Source: Anoplopoma fimbria (Eukaryota > Chordata > Actinopteri > Perciformes > Anoplopomatidae). Taken from it: DNA of 64,000 nucleotides. Shown here piece after piece: positions 34,376 through 49,539 of this stretch. Below the pieces are notes generated by a model, which saw nothing but the letters and a program-made list of their open reading frames with translations, did no database searches and was not told where the DNA came from. A program made the translations under genes and the position numbers. Where the stretch lies: the NCBI RefSeq assembly GCF_027596085.1, contig NC_072449.1:23782522-23846521 (forward strand). Direction: 5' to 3'. Each line of letters begins with the position of its first letter. Position 1 is the first letter of the stretch.

Positions 34376-37300
34376 ATAAGAACTTAAATGGAAATGCGGT
34401 TCATTTAGCTTAAATAAACAGCATATGTTCATGCTTCAAGCAAGATTAAAAACTTCTGCAGAGAAAATTCCTGCGAAATATACTACAACAGAAGCATGAA
34501 CATGTCTGTTTAAATGGATTTATTTTCACTTACCACATTTTTGAAAATTTCCTGGGTTATTTTATGCTCATTTTGTATTTGTTTTTTTTTTTACCTTAGG
34601 CTGCCTTGAAGCGGAAAAAATTAGGAAACAGCTGTCCGTTATTATTTTAAATTGCAAGAATGTGCAAATAAGGAACCAAAAGCACTAAGTTAAAAAACTT
34701 GCCAATTTAACAAACCACACACGACAGACAAATACAATCATATACATGCAATAATTGTAAATGGAAAATATTGCCAACAGAGAAGCAGGAACAGACATGA
34801 CTAAAGGTTAAACACCTTTTGCAATAACATGTGTGGTGCGTGTTCGGTGAAAGAGGTGGGTGAAAGCTGGCAAGCATCTGTCGCTGTAAGCAGAATTATC
34901 TTTGCTAAGTATTTCATCAACATATTTGGCAAAAGTATCGAGCATTGATTTGAATTTAAAATGTGTTGAAAGCTGTCAGACAGCCTGCATAATTGTGTGA
35001 GTCTGGTTTCAGAGTCTGATGAGCAATCTCCTGGCTGCATGAATGAAAAGTATGGTTTTTTTTCTGTTATATTATTGGTCACTGACAACCTCTGTTGTGG
35101 GGAAATCTACGGTAGTTGCTATGGGCAACAGTTTCTTTGGCATTTTCTGAGTGTGAATTATATACTTTGTGAATATAACCTCAGTGTTCAACAAACAAAG
35201 GACTTAACCTTGTTATGGCTGACAAATAAAGCTGGTTAAGTGGTCAAAGCAACAGCAATTGAGCTATATTATAGCAACTGTAGGTTATTATGAATGATTA
35301 TTTTTATTACAGATCATTTGGGGAAGTATTTAATTTGACAGCTGTTCCTGGTTTGGTGTTTGCTGGGTAGGTGGACATGTGGCATCTGGATTTGAATGTT
35401 GTTAATGTAACAGCTGGCCAATAATGGCTTAGTTTATGTTTGTTTTTTAATGTTTGCAGTTGCAATAAACAAAGTAAAAGCAACAGAAGACAATAGCCTT
35501 AAATAAGCAGGATCTTAAATGCTTCCAAATGATTTAGATAGATTAGAACTGTTTGCCTTATTGTCTGAAATATAACTGGGATCTCTTTTTCTAAGGTGTC
35601 AAGTTTAAGGATTATTTAACCCACAAACTAAAGGTCAGAGGATCCTGCAGTGATGACGTAAAGTAATGAAATGGACAGCTTCGATATTTGCTGAATTTTA
35701 TTGACTATTTCTAATGCTTTTGAAATTTCTCCACTGTAACTTACTCACTCACTCAAGGGGGCATTACGTGACAGGGCATTATCAATCCACTTGACGAAGG
35801 CGACTTCAACCACTGGCTATTAATGATACATAACCAATACCCTTTGAGCTTGTTGTAAAAAGATTTAAAAAAATCTTGTATCAATGTTCAAAGACTATAG
35901 TATGAAATTCTTCTTTTGGAAGCACTTTGCAGGAGTTGAAAGTGCATTTCCTAGCAACGATAGCCCTTAGCTGTTAGTCAAGGAACGACACTTCGACGCT
36001 GTTTACACAAATGTGGCCAATAAAGGTTTTATACTCTCTTGAAGGTAGCTGCAGTATTATAAGTTTTTCTTTCTTTACAAAACAATTGAGAATCATTTCA
36101 ATTTCATTTTGATCTTAAATTAAAGCACGGCAAGATCACATGTTCCAGGGAAGCTTTATGCTTACACAGTTGTGTCTGATCAATAGCCAAGCTTAAACCA
36201 ATGTCAAAAATGACTGAATGTCTCAGATAAATAAATTGATGACAATAATGGCTTCAACAGTAATGAATGTATATGGTTCATAGCATCTGTGGTGTTAGCC
36301 TTGGAAGTAGGAATGGTCCTTCCTTGTATAACTTTATATATTTTTTTTAATAATCTGCCGTTAATGAAGGTCCATTTATTTACAGTTGTATGAGTCATCA
36401 GTTTGGGCAGTTGAAAAGTTTTATATGCGTTTGTGGAGCAAAGTCCTGACTGTGTTACAGTGGGCCTAGTGTGCCTCTTGAAGTTTAATTATATTAAAGT
36501 GTATTATTAGTATATCAGTATCATTTTGTGAAGTTGATTATAACGCCTGTGCAAGCAGCATCATGACGGGGAAATAAAATCAAATAATGCATGTATACAG
36601 TCGCTCTACTCCAGTTAAACATGACAAATGCTCAAAGTTTAGCTTAACGTATGTTATGATACCATCTCACTTTTTCCTTTTATCACATTTCGCTTTCTGT
36701 GAATTATTGCAGCTTCAAATAAACGAGTCAATTGTGATTTTTCTGGTCAATTGGAAGATCTCAGCTTAACACTGGGATGCAGCTGAGGTCCGTTGTCTTG
36801 GCACTGAACTACTTGTCAATCGTTAGAGAAAATAGATAGTGGTGCTGCAAGCTGTCTAGATGAGCACACTGGTATTAACCCCGGTTTGGAGCTCAGGAAG
36901 CTACAGGGAAATACTCAAAAGCTGACCTGCAGCCAGTTTGCATCTTTCACTGACAATTAGAGGAGTATTCCTGGTTCTTCTTCCTGGGAGCAAATGAGTG
37001 AGAGAGAGTTTGTAATCATCCATATCAATTATTGGGCATGTGACATGGGAATTTACATTGCCAGGATGACTCCACTGCTTTGACTAATGGAGCCACCATC
37101 TGGAGCTGCTCACTGACTTCACCACAAGGAAAAACAGGAGGCAAGACCATAGACATGCAACCAGTCTCTTCCCATTGGAGGAGGCAGGTGGTGATGAGAG
37201 GCAGAGGGTTTAGTGGGACGTGATACTGCTGCTTATGAAATATCACGATATTCATTTATTAAATCCTTAAGTGATCATTAATCATTAATCTGAAGAAAAC

Positions 37301-40300
37301 ATTTATTAATTAGGTCTGTAGTAATCAAAATGTATCTGTTCATACTGTGTATTTGACGTATATGATAAATTAGCGCCAATGTATGAGACTGAGAAATGCA
37401 GAAATAGAAGTGCGATACGAGGATAACACTGAATGTGTTTCTCGCTCCTTGTTTTCTGGCTTGAGGTTTCCTTTCGCTCCTTCCCCTGTTAACCTTTCAC
37501 ACTCCATAAAGTGCCATAACATTTGGCTCTCATTTAGATTCGTCCAGTCTGTCTGCCAGCATGGTCGTTTTAATGATTTTGTGCTTCGTCCGTGTGAGCG
37601 TTCGGCAAACTATTCCCAGACTAGAAAAGGTCACATGAATTCAATGTTATTGGAATGGGACCAAGGATTTAAGAAATATCACTTCCCTTAGTTGCTCTTC
37701 TGCTCATTTTTTCTGGCCAAGAATACGGCGTTCTTCAGTCCGGACCTTCGTTGGCTCATTGAAACTGCAGCCACAGAAGTTTTGTAATCAAAATCAACCA
37801 GCTGTTTTATGTTTTTTTTTGGTGCCTGCTTTATAAATCACAAAATATTTAGTCATTGTTCACATTCAACTCAAGGCACTTACTTTCAGATGAAGCAGCT
37901 GACTTTTCATTTAGAGAAGGCTCTTCCAGCTTTTTCTAGTCTTTGTGCTGCACTAAGGTAACATAATGCTGGTCCCAGCTACAAATTCACCAAATGGATG
38001 TGAAAAAGTAATTTTCTCATCTCTCTCCCTCTCAGCTAAAAAGCAAATACGTGTTCTTCCCAAAATGTATTCCTTTAACCTTATACTTTCAGTTAGGGTT
38101 GTTTTCGTGTTGAAGATATCTGAAGGAATGAGAGCAGGATTAATGTGGGCTGTCAAACATCAAAATCTTCCATTTGCGTGAGGAATATTATTGCTTTAAA
38201 TGCTGTCTGAGGTTTCCACTGCTTGTCTCAAACTAAAGCCAGGCAGTTAATTATATTTTATCTGAACAAGTGAGCGCATCCGGTTTCAATGATCAGGCTG
38301 CTCTGCAGTGGAGAATACAGATGGGTGCCATGAGGCCGAGTGAGAAACAGTGAGTGAGCGCTGTGCAAACAGTTCAAATAGAAACAGAGTTAGGAAAGCA
38401 ACTATAGTTACCAAGGAGAATCACATCACAGATGGAAATAGTTGAAGCCTCACAGTTTTTAGAGGACATAAGAGTAAAACATGTGCCATGAAAAATAGAC
38501 TAGAAATAGATTTCACAAACAAAACTAAGGAATATCTGTTTTGTTTTTGTTGCCTAAAACTGTACTAAAACGAGCAATATTCAAATGACTAGAATATGTT
38601 TGTTAGGAAACTAGGATTAAAACTATATCTGTTGCCAAAAGGAAAACAGATCAAAGGTGATGATCTGTTAGCTTTCATATTTTAGGTAATGCATACAGTA
38701 AAAGGTGCAGGGGTTGTGACGATCAAGGCTGCACTGCCTGTATGTACCAACAGATTAAGGCACATTACTGCCAAGGCTTGCTCTTACCATCCCATAATGC
38801 ATCTGTGTGATCAATAGGCCCCTTGGCTTTGCTCTCATCCCTCTGCCTTCCTCAGTAATCAGCAGTTTGATGTGATCAGAGACACCCACCTGTCCTGTCC
38901 TTGTGTCATGTCGCACAGGACCAAAGTATTCCTTCTGTCATTTCTGACAGTCGTGTGATGGCAGGGCAGAGGGGGCTTTGTCCCAGCGTGATACTTATCT
39001 TTGAAATTGAGGAGTTAGACCGACATGCAACCACTTCATGCGCTTCATACCCTCTGGCTTTCCTTAGGAAAGTCTTTCAAATGAGGATAAAAGATTAAGT
39101 GCCTCAACTCTGTTGGCCTCAGGATTTTACAGCAAGATCTCATTTTAATATCAGGGTTATTTCAACATGCACAAGTGCTTTTGCGTAGAAAGAGGGGCTT
39201 GAAGACACATTACATGCACAAAGGCAAAACATAGATGGCAAACAAACACCTCCACTGAGCACCAGTCATTATTATGACATGACAGACCCTTCACCCAGAC
39301 TCCCAATCACTTTTAATGCTTTGGTAAAAGCCTCTGCAGACTGGATTACAGACCGCGGACATCTATAAAATGAGCGACGTGTCGCTTGTCTGCAGAGGAA
39401 GAGTGGGATCCATTCCTCAAAAGCAGCTCTTAAAATGCTGTCACTCACAGCATCACAGTGTTTGCTGGACTTGACAGAGCTCCCTCTGACACACCCACCA
39501 GGGAGAGTTTGTCTGCCATTCGCAGACAGTTCAAGGTTAATTGATGTACAACATAAAATATTTATAACAAAATGATCTCTCACTGCTCAGAGTGAGAAGA
39601 ATCTCGTGTTATGCATGTGAATACATTGGCATTTGAATACGCCCTGCGATAAGGATATAATCGCGCAGCCCCCTGAAGTTAGTCACTTGCACATTTTGGA
39701 AGTGGGTTAATGAGTGCCGGTTAATAGGAAAACTTTTCTCTTCCCTCAAGAACCGCAGTGTAATTATTTGATTTATGAGTGGCTGGGGGAGGAGAGCAGC
39801 AGCCGATCACTCTCACCACCTCAGAGGGCTTCAGCCTGGGGTTTGTCAGTCAGACAAGCTACCTCTGTGTGCCCAGTCCTCCATCACATCATTAACAGCA
39901 CCACCCTGAAGAAACACACAAAAGTTGTGTTATGTAAAAGATCTGTGTTCTTTTAATTCCCGACCCTCATTCCAAGCAGATAGTGAAATTAGATGGAAGA
40001 CAAATAATTGTCCAGAGGTTTTAGTTAAACAAATTAAAACTGTATTCTGAGCGTTGTACTTAATTTGCAACACAGGGACTCTTTGTTATTTGGGCATGTA
40101 AGCCACACGACTGTATTAATACCAGACGAGAAGAGAATACTATTAATCACCACATGTTGAGAGGCATTGTGATAGCTTTATTCTCGCGCTTGTCTGAGTT
40201 GTCGGAAGGGTAATCTTCTTGTTACTGTAATCCAGCTTTTGGAGACAGAAATGCCTCTCGGTTTGTTCTTGTGCTGACAGTGTCTTGAACAGCGAGGGGG

Positions 40301-40659
40301 ATTAGCTGACGCCACAAGTCTGGAAAAACGCAACAGCAGAACCCAAAGGAAAACGGCAACTTTTACCCTTAAACACATTTCGGAGTATTTTGTGCAAGAA
40401 AATTTCTAATTTAATACTTTAAGCTGACATGACAATAGGAGTAGGGTGGCACAATTTGTCTTTGCCCTTCTTTAATTAGACTAAGTGAATGTGTTGCATG
40501 TCCAGAGGCATAATTACACACAGAGGTAAAAGGTTGTGGTGTAGTTTGTCAGTGAGAGTGGCTCTGCCTCGTGTCAGTAAATGACTGCATGCTGTGATCA
40601 CTTACTGGAATGAAAAAGAGCTGCTGCTAACAGAAAGAAAGAAGGAAAGATCCTTCCAG
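34376..40659. other. Long unannotated unique interval
   Basis: More than 6 kb with no recognisable transposon, microsatellite of note or gene. Frames on either strand stay near 100 codons or less (for example 37383-37691 and 39272-39583) and show no domains. Short balanced-composition patches at 38240-38400 and 39560-39720 could be conserved elements. The near absence of transposons is itself notable. Confidence 0.4.
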
Positions 40660-40780
40660 TGCAAATGAAATGGTTTGTCCTAAGTGCTATTTAATGAGAA
40701 GCTGCCAATCAAACAAATGGGAATAATTGCTCCAGCTTAATTAAAATAATTCATTGCTAATTTCGTGGAGGATACGTTGT
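40660..40780. promoter_or_regulatory. Enhancer-like unique stretch (candidate CNE)
   Basis: GAAGCTGCCAATCAAACAAA, GGGAATAATTGCTCCAGC, then TTAATTAAAATAATTCATTG and GCTAATTTCGTGGAGG. Four TAAT-type words in about 100 bp in otherwise unique DNA. Confidence 0.25.
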
Positions 40781-42401
40781 TTTTGCCCCCCAAGTAAAAT
40801 TGATTTCCAATAATGTTCAGATGGTTACATAAATCAAAGCACTGAAGCAAAAGTACACAACAATGCACCATTTTTATAGCTTAGTCACAACATTTGGAAA
40901 TGTGGAAAAACTAAAATATTTCTGATGTTGTTTATGATGGAAAAAGATAGGATTTATTAGTCAAAATAACAGAAATTGAATAATGTTTGGTGCTAGTTTT
41001 ATCCTGGATCCAAGCAAAAAGTCAGTGATGTTTAGCATCCGTCTTTCTCTCTGCATGTGTAAGGCTTAACTTCTTCTAGAGGTCAAAAAGAAAAAGGTGC
41101 GCTTGAACCACAGTCCCAGGTTGGGAGTCGTAGAGCTGCAGGGTCTCAAGGTTTTGACTTTCACTATCTGACTGCCAGCTCCGTCTTAGAAGTGTCCAAA
41201 CTTGGAAGAAGATTGAAATGTATTGTGTGTTTAACCCTGTTATAACAAAAACACAACCTTCCTTTGACAAAGTCTCATTATTGATCATATTAAGTTAGAA
41301 TCACTGATGGTCTGACATACATCTCACTATATAAAGGGGCTGATGTGCCATGTAACTATCCAGCTTGAATCTTATTATCAATCTAAATGCCATATTTGAT
41401 CTTTTTTACAGTAAAGAAAGGATCGTATGCAATATGTCCTCTTAAGCCACTATGTGTGTCTATAGCATCGTTTAACTTTATGCCATCTTTGCCCAAGTTT
41501 TTGTTTGTTGACAAATTAAACTTTCCCTGTGAAGGTTGGAGTGTGTGTTGCTTTAAAGAGGTAGACTTCTCCAGTGATTTAGTATTGCACGTTAACAAAT
41601 ATCACAGTGATTTAGAAACATTGAATCAGGCAGAGATACCCTGACTTTTCCTTCCTAAAATTAGTCAAGATCCCAAAACACCCTATAATTCCCATCATGC
41701 AATTCAGTGGTCAACTGATGCAAATGCCTTGGTCTTTCTCCATACACTTTGTTGAAAATTTTGAATATTATCCTGCTTGATGTTAATATGCTATTGTCTG
41801 CTCATTTGTTTGGACCTGCACTTTAAGTTCTTACAGGGGACTTTTTTTAAATAAAATTTAATTTGCACGTCAACATATTTTTTCGAGCTGTCATGAGTAG
41901 GTTCTCACAGAACATGGATAGTATGTGGTACAAAAGCTTCAACTTTTTTTCCAGACTGAGTTTGTTACATTCTTTGTATTTCTTCCACCAATCACGTTGT
42001 GTGGAATGGACATATTCGGTACGTACACTATACAGTTTTGCATTTATGTGACGTTTATACATCACGCCCCTGGTGTGTAACGGCCCTAACTCTGCTCACG
42101 CTTGAGCCAAACTCAGTTCAAAATAAACCAGCTCTATTACTTTTTTCTTCAGATTTGTATCCTGACTTTCAAACAGAGACCCTGTGGTTTTGTTTTTCTT
42201 CTGCCAGACAATATCCAAGGTTGCCCTGAGTTTCTGTGTGGCCTCTGCTTTAGAAGTTGTCACACCGCTGACCCTCATGCAGCTTTTTGTCACAGCATGA
42301 GTGAGAAAAATATTTGATGGTCTTGCAAGCATTCCTCTATCTTTTCTTCCTCTCAAAGTTTGTTCTTACCCATTTCTTATTCCATCCCTGTTTTTCTTTA
42401 G
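40781..42401. other. Unannotated AT-rich sequence
   Basis: Overlapping frames on both strands near 41380-41640 and 41850-42360 shadow each other and have no motif. No gene is supported. Confidence 0.4.
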
Positions 42402-42478
42402 TTAGACAACCTGAGATTCTGTTTGCCTTAAGCAACAGCTCATCTTGTACCAGAGAGACGCTGCCTCCCAACACTCAG
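42402..42478 (+). other. Weak exon candidate
   Basis: A strong acceptor tract (CCATCCCTGTTTTTCTTTAG) ends at 42401 and CAG|GTATAG offers a moderate donor at 42479. One frame is open throughout (peptide begins RQPEILFALSNSSS). The peptide is not recognised, and a 77-bp interval with one open frame is expected often by chance. Confidence 0.12.
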
Positions 42479-42892
42479 GTATAGATCTCATTCAGAAATT
42501 CACAAAACTGAATCAATTAGTTGTTCCATTGTTAGATATGGCTGCAGTTTACATAGAAAACACCATGGCATTTCCATGATTAAATTAAAGGTAATTTCCA
42601 GGTAAATTATGCTTAATTTTATAAAGTTAATAGATCTGTAACTAACCAGGTTTCTCCTAAATCACAGACAAAGAACTGTAATTGGGTCAAGCAACAATAT
42701 TAGCTTGTTCAATTGATCATGAAAAATTTGGTACTGCAACATTTTCTTTTGCAGTCTGACACAATTAGACGGAATTGACTCAGAAATTGACCGATACTTT
42801 GTAAAAGTGGTGCATCTAAGAATACGGCAAACCTACATGCACCTTTGTACATAAGGAAATGTGTGTTGTTCATCATATTTTGTCATAAGTTA
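42479..42892. other. Unannotated AT-rich sequence
   Basis: Unique DNA up to the Tc1-like terminus. Nothing is recognised. Confidence 0.4.
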
Positions 42893-43110
42893 TACACACT
42901 ATATTGCTCAAAGTGGGTGGAAACACAAAAGACTTATGGAATCATTACCCAAACATAAGGTCTAAACTAGTATGTGATTGTTGAACATCCCATTTCAAAA
43001 CCATGATATGTTGCTGTAAAATCCTCCTCTCCTTTGGGGAGACTTTCAACAAGATGTTGTAACCGGGCTGCAGAAATTTGCTCTCATTCAGCCACAACAA
43101 CATGAAACAG
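42893..43110 (-). mobile_element. Tc1-like transposon remnant, terminal part
   Basis: Starts with CACACTATATTGCTCAAAGT, which fits the terminal inverted repeat of a fish Tc1/mariner family, next to a TA. On the minus strand, 43037-43093 reads the end of a Tc1-like transposase: QHLVESLP is clear, and an upstream codon that should be tryptophan is TGA. The copy is broken and cannot make a protein. Its continuation lies at 43853-44022, beyond a nested insertion. Confidence 0.78.
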
Positions 43111-43852
43111 CCACAGGCGTCAACTTCCTGGTCTAAAAATTGGAGCCAATGCAGAACTGCCTTAGACGTATATTCTTTCTAATGGCCATCAGGGGGTGAC
43201 TCCTCTGGTTGCAAAAAGAAGTCTGATTGTTTAGAGGTCTACTTCTCACTTGATTTATTACCTCACTTAACATCGTAAACATGAGTTTATGGTCTTAATG
43301 GCAAGTTTCCAGTCATCTTCAAGACATCATGATGTTCATTTTCTAAATTTAGAGTTAAATGGACAACAATGCGGGGTGTACTTTAGGACGAGCCATCTTG
43401 TGATTGACAGGTTGCCACCACGTTGTCCAGTCTGTTTTTTGTCTGTGTTTTCTTCTTGGAACCTTGACTTTCTCACTACCAAAGGGTGGCTTTTGCTCCT
43501 ATGCTGCATGCTGAATAGGGTGTATGAGGTCGATCTTACATATTGTGTGGTTCGCAGGTATTCGGGTAGGCACATCGTGGTTGGGAGGCAACATTATGCA
43601 AATTTCCAGTGCTCGTGATTAGAGGAGAGTATTAGCCATAGAGTCCAGTAGTGGGCTCTGCCTGTGTTATAGAACTAGGGTTACAATATGGTAACCTTTC
43701 TTTTGGTCGCCTGAAAATGCCCTTTTCAGTGTTTGGTTGTACCTAGCTCCACCCTCTTGTGTTGCACTAAAACAAGATGGCAACAGCCACAATCAAGATG
43801 ACAGCCAAAAAAAAAAGAGTTACTACGTCCACTTCATATATACAGTCTATGG
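43111..43852. mobile_element. Nested non-autonomous element inside the Tc1-like copy
   Basis: About 740 bp between the two Tc1-like segments. Left side: GGCGTCAACTTCCTGGTCTA, then AATGGCCATCAGGGGGTGAC and CTACTTCTCACTTGATTTAT. Right end: TACGTCCACTTCATATATAC followed by AGTCTATGG. These match, in order, a fish repeat that I recall as recurrent, with an ACTGTATATA...GGACGTAGT type end. The 109-codon plus frame at 43289-43618 lies within it and shows no transposase motif. A clear target duplication was not found. Exact borders and class are uncertain. Confidence 0.7.
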
Positions 43853-44022
43853 TTCATCCCAAAGCTGTTTGGATCAGGTCAGACTTTTTGTGTAGGTCAG
43901 TCTGGATCTTCCGCACCAAAATCGGAAAACTTTTTCTTAGTTGACCTGGCCTTGACAGGAGGGCACACTAGTGTCTGAAATATTGTTGTACGCATTAGCA
44001 TTAAGATTTCCCTTCATTGAGA
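43853..44022 (-). mobile_element. Tc1-like transposon remnant, transposase part
   Basis: On the minus strand the sequence encodes a decayed version of the transposase region around the third catalytic acidic residue: FGAEDPD, a stop where tryptophan is expected, then PTQ and further stops and a frameshift. TTCATCCCAAAG and GCATTAAGATTTCCCTTCAT match the family in DNA. The N-terminal part of the transposase and the far terminal repeat are missing. Together with 42893-43110 this is one old copy interrupted by the nested element. Confidence 0.78.
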
Positions 44023-44303
44023 GTATCACGAAAAGCAGATTAAATGGCTTTGGTTGACCAAATACACCAAGTAATTTAAAGCCAGGAAGTTTCATCAAAA
44101 TTATTGCAGGTTGTATGTTAAGTTCAACACCTTTTTTAACTGATTGGAGCCATTTTCTTTCTCAAACTATCGTCTTTGTCTCTCTTTCTCTTTTGAAGTC
44201 TTTTTTTCCACACTAGGAGGCACTGCAAAGCTAGGGTGGACAAAGACTGAAACATGTTGGTTCAGACCCAATCACTCCTCTAAAGGGGAATGGACCATAA
44301 ATA
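44023..44303. other. Unannotated sequence
   Basis: Unique DNA after the Tc1-like remnant. Nothing is recognised. Confidence 0.4.
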
Positions 44304-44405
44304 ATCTCTCAGTCTCTCTCTCTCTCTGACTCCCTTACTCTGTCTTCATCTCTTTGCTTCTCTGTCTCCTCCTCCCTTTCTCGCCGTCTCTCACCCTCTC
44401 TCTGG
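44304..44405 (+). repeat. (CT)n and pyrimidine-rich tract
   Basis: A perfect CT run lies at about 44313-44328, followed by CT-rich sequence with CCTCCTCCC to about 44405. Low-complexity DNA. Confidence 0.9.
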
Positions 44406-46729
<2,324 letters not shown>

Positions 46730-46880
46730 TGCAGCCCGTCATGGATCTGCTTCATGATGGGATATGAATATGTATGCAGGTTAACTGATGTGCTACACTC
46801 TAATTGCGATGGGAGGGAAGGAGCCTGAAGTGCAATGCTTCATGGGAGCGACTCCTTGTCTTTGCATTTAGCATATTATT
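46730..46880. promoter_or_regulatory. Enhancer-like stretch with POU-like words
   Basis: CATGATGGGATATGAATATG, CTCTAATTGCGATGGGAGG and GTCTTTGCATTTAGCATATT. TTTGCAT is a half-octamer, and the nearby ATGAATAT is also POU-like. Unique and non-coding. Confidence 0.25.
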
Positions 46881-47239
46881 CCACAAAATATAACGGTGGG
46901 ACACTTCTTTCTCTGTCCGCTTGTTTATCTAACTTTTTGTCATGCTTTTTGTTCACCCACTCCATCCTATTTAAATGTATCCCTGAAAGCAGAAACTAAT
47001 TTTGCCGGCATTGATCTAATTATATTTGTTGTAGCTTTTGTTGTCCCTCAATTTCTGCCTCCTTGCCTCTGCCAATTAGGTTTTAACTAAATGTGATTAT
47101 GAAGAATAAATGCTAACGTTCAGCTCCACTAGAGGGTGGCACATCAGTTTACCTTAGGCAAGGCTTTCAAACTTGGGGGAGAAAAAACGAACGAAGCTAA
47201 TTTTAAGGGATATGGTTTTGATTTTGAGTGTTTGCATAA
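46881..47239. other. Unannotated sequence
   Basis: Unique AT-rich DNA. Nothing is recognised. Confidence 0.4.
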
Positions 47240-47400
47240 GCACAGTGGAGCATTTCAGATTAAAATCCCTCAATGTGTGGCAACCGTGAAATCGCTTTAA
47301 TTAGGCCAGCTGACAATCCATTGGCGTCTCCAAACACAGTGGACCCTAATGGTGATGAAAACAAACCAATCACCTTTACACTAATTTAAACTCTGAGAAA
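47240..47400. promoter_or_regulatory. Enhancer-like unique stretch (candidate CNE)
   Basis: CAGATTAAAATCCCTCAATG, CGCTTTAATTAGGCCAGCTG and ACAATCCATTGGCGTCTCC. The sequence stays unique and balanced over about 160 bp, with a TTGGC NFI half-site, a TTAATTA homeodomain word and a CAGCTG E-box. Confidence 0.3.
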
Positions 47401-48855
47401 TTGGAAATGCCACAGCAGAATTCCTTTTGATGCATTCATGTTTTTAAATTAATGTTATAAAAAAAAAAGAAAGTTCAAAGACATCTACACAATAAAAGAT
47501 CTCCCCAGTTGAGGGCCGGTGGTTAAACAACAGACATCTTGTGAAGGTCAGGTTGTTACTGATGGTTGGACAGAGTGACAGCTGCCACTTTTTGAACAAA
47601 GGTCAACCCTTCAGATCGCACCATCAGATCTCAACTCTTAGGTATCACCAGTAATAATTGCACACACAGTGTTTGTCTCAGAAATGCTCATTAAGCCAAT
47701 ATGTGTGTGAGCAGTTTTGCTACAAATCCTCAATTAAGAAGATAAGGTTGTTTGAAACATTTTTCATGGAAATCACAGCTGCACAAGAATGTCTTGCATC
47801 TTAAACGCATCCTAACTCCAACTAATGAACAATAACAGTCCAAAGCTGACATTGTTCCTTCGAGGTTGTTCATCAAATTGAAATTTCATTTGTGCACATA
47901 TGACAACCTTTTAGATTCAGCAATCCAATTTTGTCTCTCCAAATGTTTGCAAACCACATCATTACTGCCAGCATGAAAAAAGAAATTATGTTGACACATT
48001 TTCTGAATCTCTGTGTGTCAATATAGATATCTCCCTCATAGCAAGGATGACAAACAATTGGCGGTATTAATCACAGAAATTAATAATGTAATGTCAACAC
48101 AGTATTAAGGGAACCTTCATGAACAGCTCTTTTGACGTTTAAAGATCTACCAATCAGATTTTAGATCCAAGCCATTGATCTTAAAGGATAATTTCTACTG
48201 ATTTGACCTTCTCACTATGTACACCAAGCCTGAAGCACTTTTTGTGACCAGTAATGAAGTCTTAAGCAGACATTATTTTACTGTAGTTATAATGGATACA
48301 CACAATTAGAATTACACAAGATATTAATTGCAATATATTTTGAATTCAAAACTATTAGTAGTTTCACTGTGTCTTTATAAAACAACTACAAGGAATTTTC
48401 ATTTTATGTTAATTTGGGGGGGCCCTGTGGACAGGAGCACTAGCGTTTTCCATGATCACCTCCACCTCAAGCCAAAAACATCTTGATCTGGCTTTTCTCT
48501 TTGCTGATCCTGCCCAAGTATCAGCCATAATCCCAATATATGACATAAAACATCCATACATATAGACATAAAGAGAAATCTTCTCCTGCTTACTTTTAAC
48601 AGGCTAACGCACAACTTTGCCTATGAAAATGTAAACACAGACTCTTCTGGTCTGCCTGCCGTAAAGTATTTAGAATAACTATATCAAAATAGTCAATATT
48701 CTCTCTGATGGTCTTGTCTGCTTATGTTTGTCATATAAAGACATCAGTATTATTATTTAATGCAAATTAAATTAAATCTTGTTTGTCACATTTTTCTCAA
48801 CACATTTTTTGTTAATTTGCTATGTAATTTACAGTGTTTTTTAACTTTTAAAGGA
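47401..48855. other. Unannotated AT-rich sequence
   Basis: Unique sequence with an A run at about 47460-47469. Near 48181 CTTAAAGGATAATTTC looks like a TTAAAGG-type repeat start, without a matching end. No gene. Confidence 0.45.
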
Positions 48856-48884
48856 TTATCTTATCTTATCTTATCTTATCTTAT
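48856..48884 (+). repeat. (TTATC)n pentanucleotide repeat
   Basis: Five TTATC units plus TTAT. Each junction forms the GATA-complement word CTTATC. Confidence 0.97.
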
Positions 48885-49539
48885 AAGCACAATAGTTATT
48901 CACCCCTGATGTGAGATAGCCAGTAAAATGGACAACTGCTTTTTAACAGATATTTAGGAATATTACCAACTTGGTTTTCTTATGTTTGTAATGTTAATGT
49001 GCAGATACTATCATTTCAAAGGAAGACTTGTTGCTGTAACAGTGATATAATTTGATTAAACATTACATGATTAAAACGATATATAATGTACTCAATTGTG
49101 TTTGCCCAGAGGGCCTCAGCTCGACCAGTACGAACATCAGAGGTTTTAGTCACAGCAGGGAATAATGTGAAAGCAATAACTTCATCCAGTTTGTTCTTCA
49201 GTCACTCCTGGGGTCTTGCACCCACATGCACCGCACAATTTAATTGAAATCATCCGCCCATTGTTCAAGACGACAGTTTTAATTTACAGAGATAAGCAAG
49301 CTTGGTCTTGACCTTGCTCTGCCCTGACATGGATCGCTGCCCCTGCACCTTCAAAGGGAGTCTTCAATCAACTCTTGGTTTTCTTTGGAATATACCTCTC
49401 ACTTCTTGGTAATACAGAAGTGACACTTATTTGCCCCATGGCCTGGTTTTTCCTTTGACATCTGCAGCATGAGAAAAGAAAATATATGTAAACAGTACTT
49501 CAGACAACAGATCAACACCCCTCTCTGTTCCGACTGACC
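48885..49539. other. Unannotated sequence
   Basis: Unique DNA. No gene or repeat is recognised. Confidence 0.4.

Noticed and set aside
43289..43618. 109-codon plus-strand frame
   Set aside because: It lies inside the nested repeat element and shows no transposase or other domain.
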